A stretch of 64,000 bases of DNA from a virus, in the IMG/VR virus record IMGVR_UViG_3300017991_000002, positions 62,001-126,000 of that record, one strand, 5' to 3'. The position numbers and the translations under genes are program-made. Shown one piece after another: positions 55,878-63,491 of the stretch. The notes beneath the pieces were generated by a model. The model saw only the letters and a list, made by a program, of their open reading frames with translations, did no database searches and was not told where the DNA came from. Every line of letters begins with the position of its first letter. Within the stretch, counting starts at the first letter, position 1.

Positions 55878-56783
55878 ATGGAGAGTTTTGATGAAGTAAA
55901 GAAAGAGATCAGGGAAAAAGAAGGGGATATTATCACTGTTGAATTTGGTCCTTACTCAATGCTGCCAAGCGGAAGCTTTGGTGATACAGAAGGGTTCTTT
56001 ACCCTAACCCCTACCCAGGAGGGACTGGGTATTTTAGCGAAGGCATGTAAAATACCCTCTTCTTATCTCAGGAACCTTCCTCCGGACCTTCAAGCTGAGA
56101 ATATCAACTACGGAGTCTATGCTCACTCTGTCCGGGAGAAATACAATCTTGTGGTTAAGGACCACAATCTCGTAGGACTGACCAAAAAAGATACAGAAAT
56201 AACCACAAATAAGGAGCTTGTGGAGACTCTCGAGAGTTCTCTCCTCTCTCTAGGTCTGGACAATCCAGAAGTCATAAACAGAGAGATAGGGACTTCCAGA
56301 TCCATGTACATAGTTAAACTGACCGGAACGGAGGTGGGAGTAGGTATTGCCTTGGAGATATTTCCCATGACAAGCAATCCGACCTTAATGATTCCATGTA
56401 TAATAGAGAAAAAGACTGGAATCATCTCGCTGCATCCTTCTGCAGGTAACATGGAAGGGTCATGCAAAGAGCCCATCATGAAAAACTTTATTCTGACAAG
56501 GGTTATCGACCAGAGCAAAATGCTAATAGAAGGCTTTGATAGGATGAAAACCACAGGTATAGATAATAAATTCGGCAGTCTAGAAGGTGCCTTGTCCTCT
56601 CTCAAAGTGGGAAAGTCCCTCAGTAAGTTTATAATGAAGAAATCTCTGAATGGCCTGCTGCTCACCGTGTACGATCTATACTTGTTTCTTCAGAGAGGCG
56701 ATAACTCCGAAAGTCTGCTGTCCAGGAAAACTACAAACACTATATGCGGAAAAATTATATCGAGGATGACAGGAAATGCCTAA
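55878..56783 (+). CDS. Hypothetical phage protein (301 aa), DUF932-like start
   Basis: The segment LTPTQEGLGILAKACKIPSSYLRNLPPDLQAENINYGVY resembles the N-terminal part of DUF932-type phage proteins, and a beta-rich middle and helical end follow. Start after AAAGGAGAAG. No enzymatic motif seen. It is the first gene after the candidate promoter at 55834. Confidence 0.65.
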   Translation: MESFDEVKKEIREKEGDIITVEFGPYSMLPSGSFGDTEGFFTLTPTQEGLGILAKACKIPSSYLRNLPPDLQAENINYGVYAHSVREKYNLVVKDHNLVGLTKKDTEITTNKELVETLESSLLSLGLDNPEVINREIGTSRSMYIVKLTGTEVGVGIALEIFPMTSNPTLMIPCIIEKKTGIISLHPSAGNMEGSCKEPIMKNFILTRVIDQSKMLIEGFDRMKTTGIDNKFGSLEGALSSLKVGKSLSKFIMKKSLNGLLLTVYDLYLFLQRGDNSESLLSRKTTNTICGKIISRMTGNA

Positions 56784-56967
56784 AAAGAAAGGAGGAACAG
56801 TAAACAACAGTAAACCAAAACGGGTTGACATAGAAGATATCATACGCTCTATATCAATCAAAATGAAGGACTCTTCCAATAGGGATGATGAGGAGGGAGG
56901 AGTTGATCCCACTCCTATCAGATATGTCAGGATCAGGAAGAATCCTAAGAAAGAGGAGAAAAAGTGA
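56776..56967 (+). CDS. Small charged protein (63 aa)
   Basis: It overlaps both neighbours. The start PKKKGGTVNNSKPKR is basic, the middle has an acidic DDEEGGV stretch, and the end is RYVRIRKNPKKEEKK. RYVRIRK is only loosely like the tag. Function unknown. Confidence 0.6.
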   Translation: MPKKKGGTVNNSKPKRVDIEDIIRSISIKMKDSSNRDDEEGGVDPTPIRYVRIRKNPKKEEKK

Positions 56968-59900
56968 AGAAAAAAATTATTTTTATTATTTTGATCACTA
57001 TGTTTTTTATACAGTACTCACAAAGCGAGGTACTGTATAAAGGGGACAAATCAGAATGTATGACCAAGGACGGTTTTCAGCTTCAGATCCCAATTATGCC
57101 TATTAGGTCCTCAAATTCTGATATGACCACTACCGGTATTATTGATCTTCCCATATGGGGTGGATATTTCCAGATGGCTGTTGACGAAGTGAGTGGAGAT
57201 GTTTGGCTTCTATATCACGAAGGAGGAGAGTATACAGAGTCTCCTGTATCTCTATTCAACTGTCATACCATGGAGAGAATAGCCGTACCTGATGCAAAGG
57301 TTAAATGGGGCCTGCTTAGGAGTGGGATTGCTGCCAGAGACGGAATTATCCACGTTGCCTGGTCTCCGGATAACCAGCACATCATGTATCGATCCTTTAA
57401 TACGGTATCAAGGACATGGACGGGACAGGAACAGATTTACCAAGACCAGGAATATCCCTCTGTCCCTGACGCTGATACGGGTAACTGCTCCCTTGCAGTG
57501 TCAAGCAATGGAACGGTTATGTGCGTCTTTGCATCAGACTTCAAGATGCAGAGCAGATTCAAATCCCCTGGACAGGGGTGGTCAGGGATTCAAGAAGTTG
57601 CCCCTTATCACACAAATGAGCCTCGGTGCCCAAGCGTCCAATCAAACGGAAATGGGTTTACGGTCTCTTATACAGCCGTATTTCATGCGGACAGGGGATC
57701 AGTGGCGACTTCCTATTGGAACGGAAATTGGAGTAGGGATCCTTATTACTGTAACGACGTTGGTTCCTCATGGCCGGACTCTGCCTCATGCTTTGTAGAT
57801 CCAAATGGTAACAATTACACTGCATGGATATTATGGGAGGGGTCCACTCAAAAGTATTCACGAATAGGATTTGGTCAAAAGGTAAATGGACAATGGAGTC
57901 AGAATACATGGAGCATTGTCTCTGTCGGGGGAGATATTGAGCATCCCCCAATGACTCCTGTTGCGGTTGATGCCGAGGGGAATATCGTTGCTGGATACTT
58001 TAACTTTGTCTCTTCAGACAAAAGAACCTTCTTAAAGATCAAGGAAAAGGGAAAGGATTGGGTTACTCTCCAGAAGGGTGAAGACAGCCATATTGCTGTC
58101 ACTTATAACCCAACCAACAAATATTTCTATTCAGTTTATATAAACGGAACCTTGAAGCTCGAAACCTTCAGTTTTGAGTCTCAGGTGGAACCAACCCCTA
58201 CCCCCACCCCGTCAACACCTGAAGACAACATTCCGCTATGGGATGTCTTTGAGGTAGAACTTTATACCTCTAAAAACTATGGCAATCCTTTTACCGATGA
58301 GACATTATTTGGATGGTTTGCCGAACCGGGAACGTCCCTCCCTTCAAATGAGTGTAATGGGGACTGCCATGCAGTTGAGGGAGTATATGATGGGATAGAA
58401 AACGGCAAGCATAAATTCTTGCTAAGATTCAGACCGGATATTAAAGGTGAGTGGACTTATGCAACATTCTCTGCCACTGGAAATACGGATCTGAGAATTG
58501 CAAATAAGAAGTTGACAGTAGTAGAGCCTAGAGAAAACAATCATGGTCCTATGCATCGAGATGGGAAATATATCTGGCATGCCGATGGCACAGCCCATCA
58601 ACACTTGGGTGGGACGTCATTCGGTCTCCTGTGGAGGGGTCCGTATCTTCAGTATCTCCAAAAGAACATAGACCAGGGAGTAACCTATTTCCGAATCGGC
58701 CTCCTGATAGCATGGGGAGAAGGGTGTTCTAGCCAAGGCGGATGGGAAGGATGCTGCGGCGATGGCTATAGGAATGGATGCTGGCTGGGACTCTCTCCCT
58801 TCGAAACGTGGTTCTTCCCCCCTACTCAAAATATTGATTGGGCACGGATGAATATTGGTCTATTTCAGAAGCTGGATGAGGTTATGAACTATCTCCTAGA
58901 GAGGGGATGCTATGCAGAACTCCTCATTTATGATGCATCGATCAATTACTGTCTACGGGAATATGGATCTGAGTACGGGTACGTGAAGGATGATGGAAGA
59001 CAGACTCACTATCTCAAATATTTGGCTAAGAGGTATAAGGCATATCCACATTTCTGGTATGAGCTTGGTAATGAGATCCGTCACTCTACTCCAATAACCC
59101 AAATGGCTCCCTCCCAGGAATGGGTGATTTGGGTTTTCAATACATTAAGCTCAATTGATCCTGAGAGACTTCTTGCTTATGAGGCCCCTGGTGCATCAGC
59201 TTATGGAGACCCCCAATGGGACTGGAATCCTTCATTTCACTACGATTGGTTCCATACTATTGAACAAGGCTCACATAAAGTAATCTTGGAGCAGTTTGCT
59301 GATATTATCAATATCCATACTGCTCGAGGGTATGAATGGTGGTCTGCCGGGCCTATGCAGATGGAGTACCTATCTGATACCTTCGGCAAGCCAGTCAACA
59401 ACGATGAACCTCATCGAAAAGGATACTATGGCATCCCGTGCGAGGACTGGCAGATACGGAGATCAGCCTGGAGGACAGCCTTCGTAGGAAATGCATACTA
59501 CACAATACACGGGGTTTCCCTTGGAGATTTCTGCAGGGCCTGCCTCGAAGACTCCGATCTGGGTGCTGGTATGTCAAATCACTTTACGAAGTTCTGGGAT
59601 AAGATAGGAACTTACAACTTCGAACGAGATAATAGCCTGATCGAAGGGTCTGGAAGTGCCCGTCGGTGTATGCATCGAGACAGCATTTATGTCTATTACG
59701 AAGAAGATGGATTCGGTTGGGTTCGATTAAAGACCCACCATAATAAGACATATGAGATGTATGTAATGGACACATCGACAGGTGAGGTTATTGAAGAGAA
59801 AATAAAAGACAGTCAGAACCCTACTGTGTTTATTGGCGACTTTAAACGTGACTATGCGGCCTTTCTTAGACCGTATACTCCTCCCACTCCAACACCAACT

Positions 59901-60083
59901 CCTACCCCGAAGCCTACACCAACCCCAGGCAACGGAGGTGGTCCGGGATGTGGATGTGCCCATTTCGCCTTTGCAAGTGAAGGGGAGTGGACAGTAGCGG
60001 ATGAGGCTATGGAGATAGGTCCCACCTTTTTGACGATAATCGTCCTGGTAATCGTTACTGGTTACTTAAGACGATACCTTTAA
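56964..60083 (+). CDS. Secreted membrane-anchored glycoside hydrolase with beta-propeller-like domain
   Basis: The 1039-residue protein begins with a signal peptide (about 1-21, KKKIIFIILITMFFIQ). Residues ~30-400 are a Trp/Gly-rich repeat region like BNR/sialidase propellers (SPDNQHIMYRSF, WPDSASCFVDPNG). A PTPTPTPSTP linker (~408) leads to a DUF5060-like sandwich, then a TIM-barrel hydrolase of DUF4038 type with YELGNEI (E704, likely acid/base) and PVNNDEPHR (E815, likely nucleophile). A second PTPTP linker, a GCGC motif and a C-terminal hydrophobic helix ending LRRYL follow, like bacterial CTERM sorting tails. It is a host-surface enzyme, not a virion tail spike. GTG start, overlapping the gene upstream. 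Confidence 0.8.
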   Translation: MKKKIIFIILITMFFIQYSQSEVLYKGDKSECMTKDGFQLQIPIMPIRSSNSDMTTTGIIDLPIWGGYFQMAVDEVSGDVWLLYHEGGEYTESPVSLFNCHTMERIAVPDAKVKWGLLRSGIAARDGIIHVAWSPDNQHIMYRSFNTVSRTWTGQEQIYQDQEYPSVPDADTGNCSLAVSSNGTVMCVFASDFKMQSRFKSPGQGWSGIQEVAPYHTNEPRCPSVQSNGNGFTVSYTAVFHADRGSVATSYWNGNWSRDPYYCNDVGSSWPDSASCFVDPNGNNYTAWILWEGSTQKYSRIGFGQKVNGQWSQNTWSIVSVGGDIEHPPMTPVAVDAEGNIVAGYFNFVSSDKRTFLKIKEKGKDWVTLQKGEDSHIAVTYNPTNKYFYSVYINGTLKLETFSFESQVEPTPTPTPSTPEDNIPLWDVFEVELYTSKNYGNPFTDETLFGWFAEPGTSLPSNECNGDCHAVEGVYDGIENGKHKFLLRFRPDIKGEWTYATFSATGNTDLRIANKKLTVVEPRENNHGPMHRDGKYIWHADGTAHQHLGGTSFGLLWRGPYLQYLQKNIDQGVTYFRIGLLIAWGEGCSSQGGWEGCCGDGYRNGCWLGLSPFETWFFPPTQNIDWARMNIGLFQKLDEVMNYLLERGCYAELLIYDASINYCLREYGSEYGYVKDDGRQTHYLKYLAKRYKAYPHFWYELGNEIRHSTPITQMAPSQEWVIWVFNTLSSIDPERLLAYEAPGASAYGDPQWDWNPSFHYDWFHTIEQGSHKVILEQFADIINIHTARGYEWWSAGPMQMEYLSDTFGKPVNNDEPHRKGYYGIPCEDWQIRRSAWRTAFVGNAYYTIHGVSLGDFCRACLEDSDLGAGMSNHFTKFWDKIGTYNFERDNSLIEGSGSARRCMHRDSIYVYYEEDGFGWVRLKTHHNKTYEMYVMDTSTGEVIEEKIKDSQNPTVFIGDFKRDYAAFLRPYTPPTPTPTPTPKPTPTPGNGGGPGCGCAHFAFASEGEWTVADEAMEIGPTFLTIIVLVIVTGYLRRYL

Positions 60084-60103
60084 CCCTAACAGGAGGTACC
60101 TGT

Positions 60104-60433
60104 ATGTACTACAGTATTGTAAAGGCCGAAAACGCTGTTGATTTGGCCAAAACCCTCAGCAGTGAGGTTCAGGAAGGTAGATACCCTCACGGAAATATTT
60201 TCTGTGTTAAGGGTATCCTTTATCATGCTACGGCTATACCAAATGGTAAGAAGCCGAGAATCGTTCCAAATAAGATTGTCTATGCCGCGGTTGGAGGAAG
60301 CATTGACGACTTAATGGACAACGTCAACATGCTTAACGAGCAGGAGGGCTATACGGCATTGAACGACATTTTCTGGTGGGATTCGGGGAGTATCTTTATT
60401 CAGCTCATGGTTCTACCGGGATTTAGCCGATAG
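60104..60433 (+). CDS. Hypothetical protein (109 aa)
   Basis: Starts after a strong ACAGGAGGTACC. An alpha/beta protein (SIVKAENAVDLAKTL, KIVYAAVGGSIDDLMDNVN) with LNDIFWWDSGSIFIQLMV near the end, a style common to small phage proteins. No tag and no family assigned. Confidence 0.65.
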   Translation: MYYSIVKAENAVDLAKTLSSEVQEGRYPHGNIFCVKGILYHATAIPNGKKPRIVPNKIVYAAVGGSIDDLMDNVNMLNEQEGYTALNDIFWWDSGSIFIQLMVLPGFSR

Positions 60434-60449
60434 GTACTCTTGGAAGGCA

Positions 60450-60647
60450 TTGTCAAAAACAACGATGAGCGAAGACATTCTCACAGATAAGAGCCCGAGG
60501 GAAGAACTGCAGGAGATTAGGGACCATGTAAAGGAATGCCCTATTGGATGGTTTAGGGGCAGGATAATGAGACACCTGAATATCTCCGACGAAGAAGTTA
60601 TTGTGTGGCTCCAGAAACTTTTCTTTATCACAGGTAATGAGGGCTAA
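60450..60647 (+). CDS. Small helical protein (65 aa)
   Basis: The start may be TTG 60450 (after TTGGAAGG) or ATG 60465. The product is helical and charged (REELQEIRDHVKECP) with an HTH-like end (MRHLNISDEEVIVWLQKL). Function unknown. Confidence 0.55.
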   Translation: MSKTTMSEDILTDKSPREELQEIRDHVKECPIGWFRGRIMRHLNISDEEVIVWLQKLFFITGNEG

Positions 60648-60656
60648 CCTCGGTTT

Positions 60657-60785
60657 AGGGACGGCGACGTGGTGGGAACACGTCCGATGACCGCATGTAG
60701 GCGTTGCACGGTGGCGGGACTGGCAGAAATCCTAGAAGCCTTGGAAAACCGAAACACGTAGGAGGTTCGATTCCTCCCGTCTCTG
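60657..60785 (+). ncRNA. tRNA-like RNA element
   Basis: A canonical T-arm (GGAGG-TTCGATT-CCTCC, 60761-60777) is followed by CGTCTCT (60778-60784), which pairs fully with AGGGACG at 60657-60663 (one G-U). A D-arm-like GACG/CGTC stem with a GG-containing loop lies at 60666-60684. The part between D- and T-arm is about 76 nt, too long for a normal tRNA, and no clean anticodon arm is visible, although CTTGGAAAACCG recalls a Ser(GGA) anticodon loop. It may be an interrupted or degenerate tRNA or a Y-RNA-like element. No CCA is encoded. Confidence 0.4.
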
Positions 60786-60802
60786 GACCGTTCTTTTGCT
60801 TC

Positions 60803-61042
60803 ATGAGAAAGACCGATAATTTGCGGAACTTTAGTCGATCTGTTATAAAGCACATTACCTCTGGAATGATTACCGTAGATCGTGATACTTACGATAACAG
60901 GATGAAAGAATGTGACTATTGTATAGAACGTATGGGGTCTCGCTGCAGAGCCTGTGGATGCTTTGTTAAGATAAAGGCAAGATGGTTGGAGCAGAGATGT
61001 CCTTTAAATAGGTGGGAAACATACAAAGGAGAGGATTCATGA
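60803..61042 (+). CDS. Zinc-binding protein (79 aa)
   Basis: ATG 60803 is chosen; a longer frame would run through the tRNA-like RNA. The C-terminal half CDYCIERMGSRCRACGCFVKIKARWLEQRCPLNRW is a conserved phage and bacterial small zinc motif (C..C....r C..CgC...Ka......CP...W). There is no good ribosome-binding site. It overlaps the next gene by ATGA. Confidence 0.7.
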   Translation: MRKTDNLRNFSRSVIKHITSGMITVDRDTYDNRMKECDYCIERMGSRCRACGCFVKIKARWLEQRCPLNRWETYKGEDS

Positions 61043-61329
61043 ACATTGGCGAGTTTAAAGAAAGAATAAAAGATATTCCGGATGATTGGGAATTCACGAA
61101 TTCGTTTTACTATGTCATAGATGAAGAGGCCGGCGTGATGGTTATTGTTCACAGACCTTTTGTGGGTGTCCTAGTGGATCAAGCAGAGAATCAGATTGCA
61201 TTTGTCTCCGGGGAAGATTTGGAGGCAACCGATAAGGCATGTCACGAAGTTATCCCTTTAACTGAAAACTTTAAGATCTCCGAACTGGATCCTTTGGATG
61301 AGGAGGACGAGGATGATAACGGGGATTGA
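61039..61329 (+). CDS. Acidic hypothetical protein (96 aa)
   Basis: ATG 61039 after CAAAGGAGAGG. A mixed alpha/beta protein with a very acidic tail (DPLDEEDEDDNGD) whose codons provide the next gene's ribosome-binding site. No tag. Confidence 0.65.
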   Translation: MNIGEFKERIKDIPDDWEFTNSFYYVIDEEAGVMVIVHRPFVGVLVDQAENQIAFVSGEDLEATDKACHEVIPLTENFKISELDPLDEEDEDDNGD

Positions 61330-61561
61330 GTTTGTTGCAGATGACATCGGTGATGACCCTACTGTCTTGTCCGGAAAACTTATGATCAAGTATGAAATTC
61401 CTGTAATAAAGTTTGAGTGCGTGATTACTTCCAATGGAGTGGAGTTTAAAGATGTCGTCACCAATAAACCAAGAAGGCTGTACAGGAAATTAAGATTGCC
61501 GGTTTATAAAAATGCCAGTATGCCCACTTATAGTGGACATATTGGCACAGAAATAAACTGA
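61313..61561 (+). CDS. Hypothetical protein with internal RKLRL motif (82 aa)
   Basis: ATG 61313 overlaps the preceding gene. A beta-rich protein that contains PRRLYRKLRLPVYKN, a match to the tag core, but 20 residues lie after it, longer than in other tagged proteins. It may be a tag carrier with an extended end. The 65 bases after it show no feature. Confidence 0.6.
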   Translation: MITGIEFVADDIGDDPTVLSGKLMIKYEIPVIKFECVITSNGVEFKDVVTNKPRRLYRKLRLPVYKNASMPTYSGHIGTEIN

Positions 61562-61626
61562 TTATTGACAATATAACTTACAACCCACAACAAAACTATG
61601 GGATACAGGAGATAAGGTCAAGTAAG

Positions 61627-61917
61627 ATGAAGGACGGTACTATAGACAGCATAAAGGTGGATGGGAAGAGGAGGAAACTTGCAACACCATTGTCTGTTAA
61701 TATCATTCCTGACGATACTGTGGGGTTTATTGCTGTGTGTGAGGATCTGATCCTTTTCGGGACAGGGAGAACTAAGATACAGGCTATAAAGGATCTTCGA
61801 TCAATAGTCTCTCATTTCTACGAGTATTACAGGGACATTGAGGAGGATAAGTTAATAGGTCAGGCAATTCTTCAAAAACGATACTATGAAAATTTATTGG
61901 AGGAGGATAATGATTAG
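61627..61917 (+). CDS. HicB-like protein (96 aa)
   Basis: The segment DTVGFIAVCEDLILFGTGRTKIQAIKDLRSIVSHF follows the HicB/DUF1902 fold pattern (G..A.c..l..fG.g.T...A...l...i). HicB proteins are antitoxins or stand-alone phage proteins; no HicA partner is nearby, so a toxin-antitoxin role is doubtful. Start after AGGAGATAAGG. Confidence 0.55.
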   Translation: MKDGTIDSIKVDGKRRKLATPLSVNIIPDDTVGFIAVCEDLILFGTGRTKIQAIKDLRSIVSHFYEYYRDIEEDKLIGQAILQKRYYENLLEEDND

Positions 61918-62251
61918 AGAAAAATTGTATCTTGAGTGTTCCTGTTCGAGTGATGAACATACACTGAGGTTTACTTTATGGAGGTCAGAGTTCGACGATA
62001 CACAGGAGGTGGAGATATTTGCTCACGTTTTCCTTAATGATCGGCCTCTTCTTGGAAGAATAAAAAATGCCATAAAATATATCTTCGGGTATAAGTGCCG
62101 GTATGGTCATTGGGACGAATTTATCACAAATGATCCCGAGGAGGTAAAAAGATTACGGGATATGTGCAATAAGTTTCTTGAGCTAAGTGATGAAACACTT
62201 CCCAAGGAACTGAACAAAAATAGAAAAATAAGACTTGGAGGAGAAGAATGA
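61910..62251 (+). CDS. Conserved phage protein with C-terminal RKIRL tag (113 aa)
   Basis: ATG 61910. The sequence LECSCSSDEHTLRFTLW ... FLNDRPLLGRIKNAIKYIFGYKCRYGHWDEFI matches a widespread phage hypothetical family, in which the C.C.s.eH and IKYIFGYK.RYG parts are conserved. It ends NKNRKIRLGGEE, a tag variant, and is the last tagged gene in the window. Confidence 0.8.
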   Translation: MIREKLYLECSCSSDEHTLRFTLWRSEFDDTQEVEIFAHVFLNDRPLLGRIKNAIKYIFGYKCRYGHWDEFITNDPEEVKRLRDMCNKFLELSDETLPKELNKNRKIRLGGEE

Positions 62252-62709
62252 GGAAGAAGACAATAACAACCAAATACCACAAGATTACCAGAGAGTGGTG
62301 GTTTGATGTAGTTCCCCTCACGAAAGTGGGAGGGTTTATGGACTATTGTTTGGAGGCTATTTCTGATATCTACCCCCTCCCTGATGAGAAGATTGTTGTC
62401 GAAATAGGGTTTAAAGAAGGGAATTATGTCGAGAATGGAGGCTACATGATAAAAATAGCCAATAATTTTGGAGAGAAGCTATCCTCATACTCATGCTTTG
62501 CAGCAGCAGTGAGAATGGGCGATGCGTTCGAAGATGTATTTCCTCACGATTTTATTGACAGCCTTATTCATAAGATACAGAAAGATATGAGATCTGAAGG
62601 GATCAGGGGATGGCTGAGGGAGTTCTTCTGGTTCAGTTCACATTGGTTTCGGTCGGCTCCTTTGAATAGGGGATCAAAGAAGAGGTTGAAAAGGAAGTCA
62701 AAGTTATGA
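62248..62709 (+). CDS. Hypothetical protein with basic C-terminus (153 aa)
   Basis: Starts at an ATGA overlap after TTGGAGGAG. An alpha/beta body (KIVVEIGFKEGNYVENGGYMIKI) is followed by a Trp/Arg-rich tail ending KKRLKRKSKL, basic but not a clear tag. No family recognised. Confidence 0.65.
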   Translation: MRKKTITTKYHKITREWWFDVVPLTKVGGFMDYCLEAISDIYPLPDEKIVVEIGFKEGNYVENGGYMIKIANNFGEKLSSYSCFAAAVRMGDAFEDVFPHDFIDSLIHKIQKDMRSEGIRGWLREFFWFSSHWFRSAPLNRGSKKRLKRKSKL

Positions 62710-63110
62710 GGTTCCTAAAGGCGGTATTGAAGAGACTGACTCTGACGATTCCTGTAAGAAGATTATTTTTGAGGTCGATAAGAAGGGATCATCGGGTTAA
62801 GATGTTTGTCGTATCCAGAAGAGACATCCCTCAACACTATCGAACAGTTTGCTACCTTCATGCGGTGTCCCTAATGACCTCCCGCCTGAAGTACACAAAA
62901 CGATGTGCTCGATGGGATCCTGATGTCAATATTATCGTTCCTTTGCTTACTGATGATCATCACAGCCTTCGGGAACTGCAGCATTACTTGAAAGGTACCC
63001 TTGGCTGGTCAGTTGCCTCCTGGGAAACTCCGTATGGCGTCGGCGCCTTCGCCTTTATCGCTGGAGATGAAGAGGCTATAACAATAATCGATAATCTTAC
63101 AATTGCCTGA
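62706..63110 (+). CDS. Basic hypothetical protein (134 aa)
   Basis: Begins at an ATGA overlap. The N-terminus is very basic (RFLKAVLKRLTLTIPVRRLFLRSIRRDHR), then an alpha/beta domain ending TIIDNLTIA. Arg-rich start could bind nucleic acid or membrane. No family recognised. Confidence 0.65.
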   Translation: MRFLKAVLKRLTLTIPVRRLFLRSIRRDHRVKMFVVSRRDIPQHYRTVCYLHAVSLMTSRLKYTKRCARWDPDVNIIVPLLTDDHHSLRELQHYLKGTLGWSVASWETPYGVGAFAFIAGDEEAITIIDNLTIA

Positions 63111-63134
63111 ATGAGGGTATGAGAGGTTTATTTA

Positions 63135-63422
63135 ATGACCCAACCTATGTGGATAAAGGAAGCTGCTGCCTTAGCTATCAGCAGAGTACGATTTGAAGGG
63201 GCATACTTTAATGAAGGAACTGAAGAGGTGAGAAGAATTACAAAAGGCTTTGTCGAATCTTGGATTGTTCCTATTTTGAGGTCGATAAGAGATAGAGATA
63301 GTGAGACGGCCAGGTGTTATTTAGAGGGGGAGGAGAAGTACATCAATCATGGTATGGAAGACGGGAAGAATCAAAAGTCGTATTATGAAAGTCCCCGTAT
63401 TATATCATCCACCCCTTTGTAG
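63135..63422 (+). CDS. Hypothetical protein (95 aa)
   Basis: Starts after TGAGAGG. A helical charged protein that ends just before the bidirectional terminator. No tag or known motif. Confidence 0.6.
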   Translation: MTQPMWIKEAAALAISRVRFEGAYFNEGTEEVRRITKGFVESWIVPILRSIRDRDSETARCYLEGEEKYINHGMEDGKNQKSYYESPRIISSTPL

Positions 63423-63437
63423 TATAACAAAAAACGG

Positions 63438-63491
63438 AGCCCTTGGAAGGCCAGTAGTTTCAACCCTATCCGCCTTCTGGGGGCTTTTTTT
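63438..63491. terminator. Bidirectional terminator
   Basis: A 13-bp stem (63438-63450 with 63473-63485, four G-U pairs) is flanked by AAAAAA on the left and TTTTTTT on the right. It sits between a rightward and a leftward gene that converge, so it can end transcription from both sides. Confidence 0.8.

Noticed and set aside
56123-56665. - strand open frame of 180 codons
   Set aside because: Shadow of the gene at 55878; its composition (Ser/Leu-rich) is typical of a complementary strand frame.
57292-57798. + strand open frame of 168 codons inside the hydrolase gene
   Set aside because: Lies in another frame within a strongly supported large gene and has no start signal.
60657-60785. Annotation as an ordinary tRNA-Ser
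   Set aside because: The anticodon stem does not close around the GGA-like loop and the element is about 40 nt too long.
61627-61917. HicAB toxin-antitoxin system
   Set aside because: Only a HicB-like fold pattern is visible; no HicA-like partner is adjacent.
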